This document shows positions 38,597 through 47,690 of a stretch of DNA of 64,000 nucleotides, piece after piece. The notes below the pieces were generated by a model that did no database searches, was not told where the DNA came from, and saw only the letters and a list, made by a program, of their open reading frames with translations. The position numbers and the translations under genes are program-made. Every line of letters starts with the position of its first letter. The stretch's first letter is position 1. Location of the stretch: NCBI GenBank assembly GCA_016709995.1, contig JADJLQ010000001.1:124001-188000 (forward strand), in the 5' to 3' direction. Source of the DNA: Saprospiraceae bacterium. Lineage in GTDB: Bacteria; Bacteroidota; Bacteroidia; Chitinophagales; Saprospiraceae.

Positions 38597-39835
38597 ATGG
38601 ACAAAAGTTCGTCTAAATCCATTGCCCAGGAATTATCGGCAATGCCAGTAATAGTGGCAGCCTTAGGTTATTTGGTAGACATGTATGATTTGTTCCTCTT
38701 CTCCATTGTGAGAGTACCAAGCTTGAAGTCTTTAAACCTCTCCAGTGAAAGTATCCTTAATGATGGTATCCTTTTACTCAATTTGCAAATGGCCGGTTTA
38801 TTGGTGGGTGGCATATTTTGGGGCATATTAGGTGATAAAAAAGGGAGATTGTCCGTACTTTTTGGATCCATCCTCATATATTCTTTGGCCAATATTGGTA
38901 ATGGCTTTGTCCACTCCGTGGGAGCCTATGCAGTCCTTCGATTCATAGCCGGATTTGGGTTGGCAGGAGAGTTGGGAGCTGGTATCACTTTGGTGACGGA
39001 GATACTTCCAAACAAAATAAGAGGTTATGGTACCACCCTGGTAGCCACCTTGGGCGTATTTGGAGCATTGCTCGCCTATGTGGTATCCTATTTATTTGAC
39101 TGGAGAGCGTCTTATTTTATAGGAGGAGGACTCGGATTACTACTCCTGGTACTGAGGGTAAGAGTTTTTGAATCAGGGATCTTCATGCATCTCAAGGAGA
39201 CTAAGATCAAGCGAGGAGATATCCTCATGCTTTTTAATAATAAAACAAGATTTGTCAAATATCTGACCAGCATCCTGATAGGCATGCCGATCTGGTTCGT
39301 GACAGGTATTCTAATCACTTTCTCGCCTGAGTTTGGTCGCGCCTTAGGATTAGACCAACCTATAGATGCAGGTAAAGCCGTCCTCTTTGCTTTTGCAGGG
39401 CAGGTAGTTGGCAATATTATTAGTGGTGGTCTCAGTCAATATCTTCAAAGCAGAAAGAAGGTCATCGGATTATTTATGGCAGGTTCGTTTTTATTAGTAT
39501 TGATATATCTCCTTATGCCGATCAAACATACATCCTGGTTTTATATTCTTGTAGCTGGACTGGGATTCTTTAGTGGGTATTGGGCACTATTCATCACAGT
39601 TGCTGCTGAATTGTTTGGCTCCAATATCAGAGCGACCGTCGCTACGACAGTGCCCAATTTTGTAAGAGGGACCGTTATACCGTTGACGGCTCTTTTTGTT
39701 TTGATGAAAAGTCATGTCGGTACACTGTACGGTGCATTGGTGGTGGGGGCTATTACCTACCTCATAGCCATGTTTGCTTTATTTGTCTTAGAAGAAACTT
39801 TCAAAAAAGATATTAATTATACAGAAGATGTTTAG
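38597..39835 (+). CDS. MFS transporter
   Basis: A 412-residue major facilitator protein with 12 helices. After helix 1 (ALGYLVDMYDLFLFSI) come the signature loop GILGDKKGRLSVLFG between helices 2 and 3 and the helix 4/5 element RFIAGFGLAGELGAGITLVTE, as in the metabolite:H+ symporter and sugar-phosphate groups. The helix 6-7 loop is Lys-rich. Substrate unknown. It precedes a GNAT acetyltransferase by three bases, so they are probably coexpressed. Confidence 0.88.
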   Translation: MDKSSSKSIAQELSAMPVIVAALGYLVDMYDLFLFSIVRVPSLKSLNLSSESILNDGILLLNLQMAGLLVGGIFWGILGDKKGRLSVLFGSILIYSLANIGNGFVHSVGAYAVLRFIAGFGLAGELGAGITLVTEILPNKIRGYGTTLVATLGVFGALLAYVVSYLFDWRASYFIGGGLGLLLLVLRVRVFESGIFMHLKETKIKRGDILMLFNNKTRFVKYLTSILIGMPIWFVTGILITFSPEFGRALGLDQPIDAGKAVLFAFAGQVVGNIISGGLSQYLQSRKKVIGLFMAGSFLLVLIYLLMPIKHTSWFYILVAGLGFFSGYWALFITVAAELFGSNIRATVATTVPNFVRGTVIPLTALFVLMKSHVGTLYGALVVGAITYLIAMFALFVLEETFKKDINYTEDV

Positions 39836-39838
39836 AGG

Positions 39839-40656
39839 ATGTCGATGCCTGTGACATTGAGAAAAATGGTGCCCGGGGATGTATCTGGAGCCATACTATT
39901 ATCCAGAGCCGCAGGTTGGAATCAAACAGAAAAAGATTGGTTGTTTTTGATCAATAGTCCAGGCCATCTGAGTATGGTCGCAGAAGTCCATCATGATGTT
40001 GTAGGCACCATCACTGCAGTCTTATATGAAAAGGAGCTCGCATGGATTGGCATGGTCCTGGTAGCAAAAGATAATAGGGGACAGGGTATTAGTAAAAGAC
40101 TTTTGGCTAATGTATTGGATCAATTAAGTCATGTTAAAGTTATCAAGTTAGACGCTACTCCCCAAGGCCAATTGGTTTATAAAGGTTTTGGATTTTTAGA
40201 AACAAATTCGATCATCAGAATGACGAAAGATGCTGATCGTATGTATGATTTGGCATCCGAGGACTCGTCCAATATAGCAGGGATTGATACAAATATGCAG
40301 CCCATTGTCGATCTTGACTACTCCGTATTCGGTGCTCGACGGACTCAACTTATAGAATATCTTGTGGGCGAATCTCCAAATAGATGCTGGTCATTTAGCG
40401 ATCACCCGGATTTATACTTGGTAGGGCAGGAGATAGATATCACCATCTTGGCCCCATGGTAGCGAAAGACGAGGCCGATGCTAAAATTCTTATCGCCAAA
40501 GTGCTCAGAGATTTAAATGGAAAATCTGTCGTGGTAGATGTGCCTGAGGATAAATCTACATGGCTCATATGGTTGACTTCTATTGGTTTTAGTCCTCAAA
40601 GGAATTTTGTGAGAATGTCCAAAAAACGAAACTGTCTTCAATGGGTTAGTGGATAA
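39839..40656 (+). CDS. GNAT family N-acetyltransferase with a second C-terminal domain, frameshifted
   Basis: A two-domain acetyltransferase of about 272 residues. The first GNAT domain (about 5-140) has the acetyl-CoA loop VLVAKDNRGQGISKRLL. The second (about 150-270) resembles the C-terminal Acetyltransf_18 domain found in such proteins. The first frame stops at 40462 after ITILAPW; a missing G or C in ggcccc near 40450 joins it to MVAKDEADAKILIAKVL and the end GFSPQRNFVRM at 40656. The substrate is unknown. Confidence 0.8.
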
Positions 40657-40713
40657 GCAATATTTAATAGCCGGGCCGGAATTTGGATAGCAGTCTTTAC
40701 ATCGCCGGATTTT

Positions 40714-41893
40714 TTAATTTCCTAAAATCTTCAAAGCAATATAGGTCATCAGCCCGGACCGATATTTAATGCTTGCTCGTCTATATTAAAAGTAGGTGTG
40801 TGCAGTGATGAATCGATACCTCGCTCCACATTGCCGATCCCTAATATGTAAAACAGGCATCTGCAGCCTGCGAATAATATGCAAAATCTTCAGAAGCCAT
40901 CCAGATATCCAGATCCATTATATTTTCTTTTCCAAGATATTCTGAAGCATACCGGGTCACCTTGTCTGTAAGGTCATCGTGATTTATTAGGTAGGGATAT
41001 CCTTTATTGATTTGAAACTGACAACTTCCGCCCATGCTTTCCGCGATGGTCTCGGCCATATTTTTCATTAGTACATGAGCTTCTGCACGCCAGATTTCAT
41101 CCAGCGTACGGAAAGTGCCCGCCATGGTGACTTCATCCGGTATGACATTGATGGCGCCATCTGCGCTGAGTTTTCCGAAGGAAAGGACGCTTGGCGACAA
41201 GGGATTTGCCATTCGGCTGACGATTTGTTGCAATGCCAGGATGATATGTGAGGTGATGACCAGGGATCTATCACCTGATGGGGTTGAGCGGCATGGCCAC
41301 CTTTGCCTCTAACCGTCACCAGGATTTCGTCCATGGAAGCCATAAACTTTCCCTTGCGAATTCCTATTTTGCCGCAAGGAATAATAGGTAGTACATGCTG
41401 ACCTAATATAGACTGAGGTTCTGGATTTTCGAGCACCCCTTCTTTGATCATGATGCTGGCCCCACCTGGTAGTTTTTCTTCGCCCGGTTGAAAATGAATT
41501 TTACGGTGCCACCAAATTTGTCTCTTAGCTTGAGAAGTAGTTTTGCAACACCGAGGAGTGAGGCAGTATGGGCATCATGTCCGCAAGCGTGCATCACCCC
41601 GTCATTGGTAGATTTATAAATTACTCATTGGTCTCGGTGATAGGCAGGGCATCTATGTCCGCACGCAATGCTATGACTTCTTCCGAGGGAATAGAGCCTT
41701 TGATCATAGCTACGACTCCAGTATTGGCGAGGGGCCTTCCAGGGTATACCGAGCTCATCCAACTGAGATTTTATATATGCAGAAGTATTGAATTCTAAAA
41801 AAGACAATTCAGGATGGGCATGCAGATGCCTTCGGTATTCGATGACCTCAGGTGTACCTGTTCACTTAAAAGTTTAATTTCATCAATATTCAT
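40714..41893 (-). CDS. M20 family amidohydrolase, multiply frameshifted
   Basis: About 390 residues of an M20D metallopeptidase (N-acyl-amino-acid amidohydrolase/hippurate hydrolase type), split over all three frames by at least five one-base indels. Readable pieces in order: MNIDEIKLLSEQVHLRS, then HAHPELSFLEF, ALRADIDALPITET (metal region), VMHACGHDAHTAS (metal ligands), the dimerisation domain GKIGIRKGKFMAS and HISSWHCNK, and WMASEDFAYYSQAADACF near the end. It ends at a TAA at 40714 in the corrected frame. The family cleaves acyl groups from amino compounds. It is the last gene of the operon behind nagB. Confidence 0.82.
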
Positions 41894-41905
41894 TACTAAG
41901 TATAG

Positions 41906-42647
41906 TCATTTGTCATGGGACAGCAACTGCGCTGAATTAGTATCAAAATAAAAGGAACAATGAGGATGGGTTTGCAAAATACTGGCAGGGTATAGATTAC
42001 CGACTTCATTTTCAAGGGAGTTTTTAACTGCCAGGGCTTTCCTGGCATCCGGCACGGAGCAAATGATATGCTTAGATTTAAGTATCTGTTTGATAGACAT
42101 ACTGATAGCTTGAGCAGGTACTTCTTGCAGTGAATGAAACCATCCTTCTCTAATTGTTGGCGGCGACAAGCGTCATCTAATTGTACGACGATATATGATC
42201 TTCAGTATCAAAATCCGCAGGAGGGTCATTGAAAGCAAGATGTCCGTTTTCTCCAATACCAACCAAGGCTACATCGATAGGATTTTGCTCGACTCAAAGC
42301 ACCAACTCTGGAACACTCAGCGATTGATCTGATTCGCCGTTGATTAAATAGGGCTGCTTTTAACGCTGGAACTTTGGTTATAAATCTTTCTAATAAATAT
42401 TTTCTAAAACTGGCAGGTGGGAAAGCGGTAAACCGATGTATTCATCCAGGTGGAACATGGTTACTTTGCTCCAATCGATACCTTTTCATCGATTAATTGA
42501 TGGATAGTATCAAATTGACTTGCGCCTGTCGCCAAGATGATAGAGGCTTTGCCTTTGGGTATCAATGGCGGCACGGATGAGTTGTGCTGCAGCTACCCCG
42601 GAAGCTTTACCTCATTCTGCGGCATTGGGCAATATGTGAATAGCCAT
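41906..42647 (-). CDS. nagB: Glucosamine-6-phosphate deaminase (NagB family), frameshifted
   Basis: About 247 residues in several frames. Pieces in order: MAIHILPNAAE, GVAAAQLIRAAID, KASIILATGASQFDTIHQLI, MFHLDEYIG (about 42430-42458), VALVGIGENGHLAFNDPP (about 42215-42275, the catalytic region), and the last frame ending TQ..SILQTHPHCSFYFD with a stop at 41906. These are diagnostic NagB motifs; the enzyme turns glucosamine 6-phosphate into fructose 6-phosphate and ammonia. At least four indels lie in the sequence. It follows the GH109 gene by 61 bases, which fits release and use of amino sugars. Confidence 0.85.
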
Positions 42648-42708
42648 AAAATGAGATACTTGGTTTTAGCTTTTAACTTGAGTGCCCCCCTTTTTTCGAG
42701 AGAAAGAT

Positions 42709-44057
42709 CTATTGGCTATTGGTTTTCCAGGACCCGGCGGTAAAATCAGGGACATCTATAGAATTGGATCTGTGGGCTACCGACCACTCACTTAATGGTG
42801 CGATCGAACTCCATAAAGCAGCGTCATATACATCCATATCGACAGGAAGCCGTTTCTCAGACAATCGATCGTGCGCCAATCCATCAGAAAGTCCATGCCC
42901 CCATGGCCACCTACTTGCTTGGCCATTTCACCTACTTTTTTAACGATGGCAGGAGTATACTTTTCCTCCATGTTTTTATATTCTTCTTCGCTGAGCCAAT
43001 CTTCGTGGCCCAGGGCTATTTTGCCCGGGAAAGGATATTTTAAGCAAGACCCTTTGTGCCATTTATTTTATGGATGCGGGAGTAGACATTGGGTGAGGTC
43101 ACATCATGCTGGAGCATAATGGTCCGTCCATTATTGGTGCGGATCGTCGTCGTATTCATATTGCCCCGATACTTTTATTGGCGTAGACTTTAAAAAATCG
43201 TCTTTGGAAGCTAAGCAGCAGCCGTGGCACCCATTAGAAAGTCATTGCCCGAAACCGCTACCAGGTAATCCATCTTGTCCCCACGATTGATATCCATAGC
43301 TTGCGCCACCGGTCCTAGTCCATGGGTTGGATAGAGGTTGCCATTTCTGAAATTTTCTTTAACCTCCACATATCATAATAACCGGTCTTGTTGAAGTTGG
43401 AGTCCAGCAGCGTATGGATATAGGCACCTTCTCCGTGTACTATTTCGCCAAACATGCCCTGTCTGATCATATTCAAAGTGAGCAATTCAAAAAGTCGTAA
43501 CAACAGTTCTCAAGAATAATACAATGCTGACGCGTGCGCTCCGAGGTCTCGACCAACTGCCAGCACTCCTCAATGGTCTTGGCTGCCGGTACTTCGATGC
43601 ACACATGTTTGCCTTGCTCCATCGCATACAGTGCCATAGGTGCGTGCAAAGCCCAGGGGGTGGCGATATAAATGAGATCGATATCCTTTCGATCGCACAA
43701 TCGTTTCCATTCATCAGGCCCTCCGGTATAGATGTCTGGTTTATGCGCAGTGTTTTCCAGGGATTTTTTGACAGCATTTGCTTTTTCTGGTCGTATATCA
43801 CTCAGGCCTTTGATCTCTGTACCTTCGATATGGTTCATGCGACTTACCGCCGCCGGCCCCCTGTTGCCCAACCCAATAAAACCAATTCTAACTGTGTCAA
43901 GCTTCGGTGCGGCATAACCACACATATTAAAATGTTTTTTTCGGGTATCCTGGTCTTGATTGGAGTTTAAAACCATTGAGCTTAAATGGGTGGAAGCTGT
44001 GATACCTACGCCGGTAAGTCCCGAAAGTTTTAAAAAATCTCTGCGATTACGTTTCAT
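42709..44057 (-). CDS. Gfo/Idh/MocA-type glycosidase, GH109-like (alpha-N-acetylgalactosaminidase), frameshifted
   Basis: About 450 residues. A twin-arginine signal (RNRRDFLKLSG) indicates export. The Rossmann domain starts VRIGFIGLGNRGPAAVSRM (about 54), followed by ATPWALHAPMALYAMEQGKH and the sugar-site ILENCCYDFFELLTLNM, which crosses a break at about 43490. GEIVHGEGAYIHTLLD and GNLYPTHGLGPVA follow, the latter across a break near 43325. The corrected frame ends ...VPDFTAGSWKTNSQ at 42709. These motifs match the NAD-dependent GH109 glycosidases, which remove terminal alpha-GalNAc. At least five indels are needed to read it through. Confidence 0.83.
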
Positions 44058-44098
44058 CTTTTAATATTTTTTGAATGAAAGAGCTATGAATTAACGAA

Positions 44099-45388
44099 TT
44101 AATTTTTCAACCATTGATCAAACCAGGTAAAAGCTTCGGCCTGCATTTTCTGATCAAATTTATGAGGTCCGGGGTAAAATGAACATTGGTAATGATCGGA
44201 TGCTTTGGCTTTTTTATAAACCTCCTTTAAGATCGAATCTGCCTGTTTCATTTCCTCCAATGTAAACAAACTATCCTGCTCATCATTCAATACTAATGTA
44301 GGCAAGGGTACCCGAAGTCCCAAGATTTCAGGCAAGTCCAATTCATTTGGCAACAAGGGTACATAAGTCATCCACGTATGGGTAAAAGATTTATGCAGTA
44401 CTAAGTCCTGCCAGGTAGTCATAAATCCAACACAGACTGCGCATTTGATTCTAGGATCTAATCCGCCCATAAATATGGTGCGCATGCCTCCACCTGACAG
44501 CCCCCCACACCCTATACGATTTACATCAACATCCTTGCGGTCGCATAATATGTCCAGGGCTATTCGATCTTCGGCAAAAACACGGCTGGCCAGGTCGTAC
44601 CGGCACTGAACAAAGATTTGGCCATGATATGCTCGTGTTCTCCGGCCCATTGATTATAAGCATGGATATTGGTCGGATCTTCGGGATTATTGTCAGTCAG
44701 ACCTCGGCGCAGATGTTCAGGAACATCTGCCATCATCACCCTTCGGCTGGCAAATGGAAAAGCATCCACTACGAGTACTAAATATCCTTTTTTTGCTATG
44801 TCATTGGCCCAGGCCATGCCTTCGTAATATTCTTGCTGATGGTCTGCCATCAAAGGATGCTGCATCACTGGTCCTGGTGATTTTTCTGGTGCCAAAATAT
44901 TTGTTTCCCCCATGGTCATGAAAGGCAAGTATGGCCGGTAACCTCCCTTGTTGATGTGCTGGTTTCAGCAGGATAGCTTCAGTGGCTCGTCCATATGGTA
45001 GCTGCCAGTTCATTTCCTCTATATGCAAGCCATCATAGACTGATTGTTTGTTGATTTTAACGGTTGGTATGGGACCGATATCCGGAATGGCCATCCGATC
45101 TATGACCCGGTCTTTTGCGGATTTTCTCCATGCAGCCAGGTCTGAATATTTTTTATTCCTAAACGAAAAAACGGGCAATTTGTCTTTGTGCAGCGAAGCA
45201 GCCCATGACCCATATTGACCGATTAGACTGTTGTTTTCTTGCATGCTGAGTATATCCTTCATAGTTATTGGATTTGAAGTTCTAAAATTATTCGTCGACA
45301 TAGCTAACCCTTTTGAAAGGCTCATACCGGTAAGGCCAAGCCCTGCGAGTCCGCTCCATTTTAAAAACTTTCTACGTTTATGTGCCAT
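44099..45388 (-). CDS. Exported alpha/beta hydrolase (dienelactone-hydrolase-like), frameshifted
   Basis: About 430 residues with a Tat-type signal (KRRKFLKWSGLAG). Three overlapping frames make one protein: 45388-44801 with ILAFHDHGGNKYFGT (oxyanion region), 44928-44560 with DIAKKGYLVLVVDAFPFASRR, and 44650-44099 with GCGGLSGGGMRTIFMGG (nucleophile Ser), TLVLNDEQDSLFTLEEM (acid) and PGPHKFDQKMQAEAF (His). Breaks lie near 44900 and 44600. It is probably a periplasmic esterase acting on sugar esters; the sugar operon context supports this but the substrate is unknown. Confidence 0.78.
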
Positions 45389-45420
45389 AGCTCACTGCAA
45401 TTACTCATCCGGGGATGAGT

Positions 45421-45795
45421 TTAAATATTAATCAAAATACCTCTTTCATGTAGAAAAGACCGTACAAAATCATCGTCAGTAAGATGTTGATAATCCTGGT
45501 ATACTCTATCGATCTCTGCCAACTGTCCACTGGAGAGCACTTCCTTTGGATTCAAGCTCCAGGTACCTTGTATCAGACCTTGCCTTCGCAATACTTCATG
45601 GATGCCAGGGATACATCCACTGAAGGCATGTGGTGCATCAAAAATAGCTGCATTCATATCCGTAACTGCCACTCCAAGGGCCAATAATTTTTCAACGCCA
45701 TTATATTGATGCTGAATACAAGTCTTAATTTCTTCCAATAAGGATACAGCTGCTTTGGTCCACACGGCCCAGTGACCGAGTAAGCCACCTACCAT
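45421..45795 (-). CDS. DapA-like aldolase/lyase family protein, 3' part
   Basis: The C-terminal helices of the DapA-like protein described in the next entry, in a different frame. It continues directly from MIHGEKYEN into MVGGLLGHWAVWTKAAVSLL, so only one base is missing near 45795. It has the helical C-terminal region usual for this group and a region KEVLSSGQLAEIDRVYQDY near the end. The ATG at 45795 is an artefact of the break, not a real start. Confidence 0.78.
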   Translation of the reverse strand: MVGGLLGHWAVWTKAAVSLLEEIKTCIQHQYNGVEKLLALGVAVTDMNAAIFDAPHAFSGCIPGIHEVLRRQGLIQGTWSLNPKEVLSSGQLAEIDRVYQDYQHLTDDDFVRSFLHERGILINI

Positions 45796-46496
45796 TCGTT
45801 TTCATATTTTTCACCATGGATCATAAATCGATAAGGCGTCAATAAATCAGCTACGATATTGTCATCGTTGCCCGAGTACAATGCAATTTCATCTCTTCGC
45901 GAGGAATAGCATACTGCTCTAACTACATCGAGGGTTTGATATCGATTGAAGGCAGCTATTTTTATGGCCTGTACTCCGGGTATTTCCACAAAATCACGCC
46001 AAAAATCATAACTCAAAACCCTGCCCCCCACAGCAGGCTGGAGATAAAAGCCAAATACGGGAATGATGTCTGCTATCAATGCGGTCCTTTTGATCAATTG
46101 GGCTTCTGTATACTCATTCAAACCTCCATTGCTGACCAGGCCAAGATGGTACCCATGCTTAGTAGCTAACTCTGCTTCAAGCAAAGCTTGCCCTGTTGGG
46201 CCACAGATACCAGCTATTTTGATGAATGGGCCTGAGGCATGATTGCTTATTTCTTCAGATGCTGTTTTTAGCACAGGTTCTAAAAGATTGATAGATGGGT
46301 CACGGATTTCAAATTGAGTAGTATGTACTCCTACTGCAACACCTCCGGCTCCGGAGGCTATATAATATTGTGTCAATAATCTTTGTCTCCGGATATCCAG
46401 AGTAAGATTTTGATTTAAAGCGAGGGGATGGGCTGGAATGACCACACCCTTATGTAATATTGATTTGATAGCAGCATCCATTTTATTCAAACTCAT
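45789..46496 (-). CDS. Dihydrodipicolinate synthase (DapA)-like aldolase, 5' part of a frameshifted gene
   Basis: A TIM-barrel class I aldolase of the DapA/N-acetylneuraminate lyase superfamily; about 358 residues with the downstream part. The N-terminal VVIPAHPLALNQN replaces the usual ALVTPF, and GAGGVAVGVHTTQFEIRD replaces GTTGE, so it is a divergent subgroup. The Schiff-base Lys lies in VQAIKIAAFNRY (about 184) and the supporting Tyr in VFGFYLQPA. Position after the epimerase and before a glycosidase suggests cleavage of a sugar-derived 2-keto acid, not lysine synthesis. Confidence 0.8.
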   Translation of the reverse strand: MSLNKMDAAIKSILHKGVVIPAHPLALNQNLTLDIRRQRLLTQYYIASGAGGVAVGVHTTQFEIRDPSINLLEPVLKTASEEISNHASGPFIKIAGICGPTGQALLEAELATKHGYHLGLVSNGGLNEYTEAQLIKRTALIADIIPVFGFYLQPAVGGRVLSYDFWRDFVEIPGVQAIKIAAFNRYQTLDVVRAVCYSSRRDEIALYSGNDDNIVADLLTPYRFMIHGEKYENEW

Positions 46497-46502
46497 CGGA
46501 TC

Positions 46503-47519
46503 CTAAAATTTTCCATTCCTTTCTGAAAAATGGGTGGGTTTATTGAAAATTTTGCCTCCTTCCAAAAGCCAATCTAGGATCACCTCTATCATTTGTAGTA
46601 TGGAGACTTTAGGCTGGCCAAATAAACGGGTGCATTCGGTAGCATTAGATAACAAAGAGGTAGGTAGTTCCTCGTTGACAAATATTGGTTTGATGCCCAG
46701 TTTTTTTGCAAATTCTTCTGCCAACCACCGTACAGATAGAATCTCAGGTCCGGTCACGTTTAAAATTTTTGGGGGCAGGCTACAATGAAGCAGAGATCTT
46801 AACGCGACTTCATTGGCATCGCCTTGCCAGATGACATTGACCGATCCCATTTTCAAGTCTATTGGTCTCTGGTCTCTGACTGATTTGGCGATTTCGAGCA
46901 AGACTCCGTAGGCGACATCATTGGCATAATTCAATCGATAGATCAATAACGGTGTTTGATTTTTTGCCGCAAAGTATTGAAAAATACGTTCTCGACCCAG
47001 GCAGGATTGAGCGTATTCTCCTATTGGTTCAGGGGCGAGATTTTCTGGTGCGCCACCGCTTTCAACAGTAGTAAAAGGATAAACGTTGCCTGTAGAAAAA
47101 GCTACGATTCTTGAATTTTTAAATTTTTGTGCAACTCTTCCGGGAAGGTATGCATTCATCGCCCAGGTCTGTGCTTCCTGTCCACTGGTGCCGAATTTTG
47201 TACCCGCGAGATAAAGGACATTTTCAACCTGTGGCAAGCCCGCCAATTGGTCATCATCCAATAAATCTGCTACTATCGTCTCTATGCCTACGTTGGATAA
47301 TTCATCTTCCAAGCCGGGCTCTGAAAACCGTGCCACTCCTATCACATTTTTGTGGATGCCAGCCTGCTCTATTCCTTGCCTCGTGAGTCGAGCGAGTGCC
47401 GGCCCCATTTTACCACCTACTCCAAGGATCAGTATATCGCCATCTAATTTTTTTAGGTCATATATCAAATCTTCTGTCGGAGCTATGAGTTTCTGATAAA
47501 TAATTTCTGATTTTTTCAT
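46503..47519 (-). CDS. NAD-dependent epimerase/dehydratase family protein
   Basis: A 338-residue short-chain (extended SDR) protein. The Rossmann loop GDILILGVGGKMGPALARL (GxxGxxG variant at about 31-45), YLAGTKFGTSG, and FSTGNVYPF are visible; the catalytic YxxxK is not in standard form (GEYAQSCLGRE), which may mean a changed or lost activity. ATG 47519 (MKKSEIIYQK) is preferred to 47627, which would add a 36-residue basic leader. It is the first gene of the minus-strand sugar operon and faces the beta-galactosidase gene. Confidence 0.8.
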   Translation of the reverse strand: MKKSEIIYQKLIAPTEDLIYDLKKLDGDILILGVGGKMGPALARLTRQGIEQAGIHKNVIGVARFSEPGLEDELSNVGIETIVADLLDDDQLAGLPQVENVLYLAGTKFGTSGQEAQTWAMNAYLPGRVAQKFKNSRIVAFSTGNVYPFTTVESGGAPENLAPEPIGEYAQSCLGRERIFQYFAAKNQTPLLIYRLNYANDVAYGVLLEIAKSVRDQRPIDLKMGSVNVIWQGDANEVALRSLLHCSLPPKILNVTGPEILSVRWLAEEFAKKLGIKPIFVNEELPTSLLSNATECTRLFGQPKVSILQMIEVILDWLLEGGKIFNKPTHFSERNGKF

Positions 47520-47690
47520 TTTTCGTGAATGCGGTAAAAACATCTGCCAGACATGGCCTTGATGAAAAGTTTTTTTATTGACCTTAAATATAGGAAGTTT
47601 GTGTTTCAAGTCTATAAGATTTCTCACAAAGTATACTAGCCTTAGATAGGATATAAATCCATAAATTGCACAAAATTCATTTTTCTAATC

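Noticed and set aside
42537..43119. Plus-strand frames of 68-82 codons
   Set aside because: They are opposite the frameshifted nagB and GH109 genes and only look open because those genes are broken.
40714..46496. A degraded genomic island of true pseudogenes
   Set aside because: Protein motifs, including catalytic residues, are preserved across every break and the breaks placed precisely are homopolymer indels; decay would also give substitutions and in-frame stops. Not fully excluded without reads.
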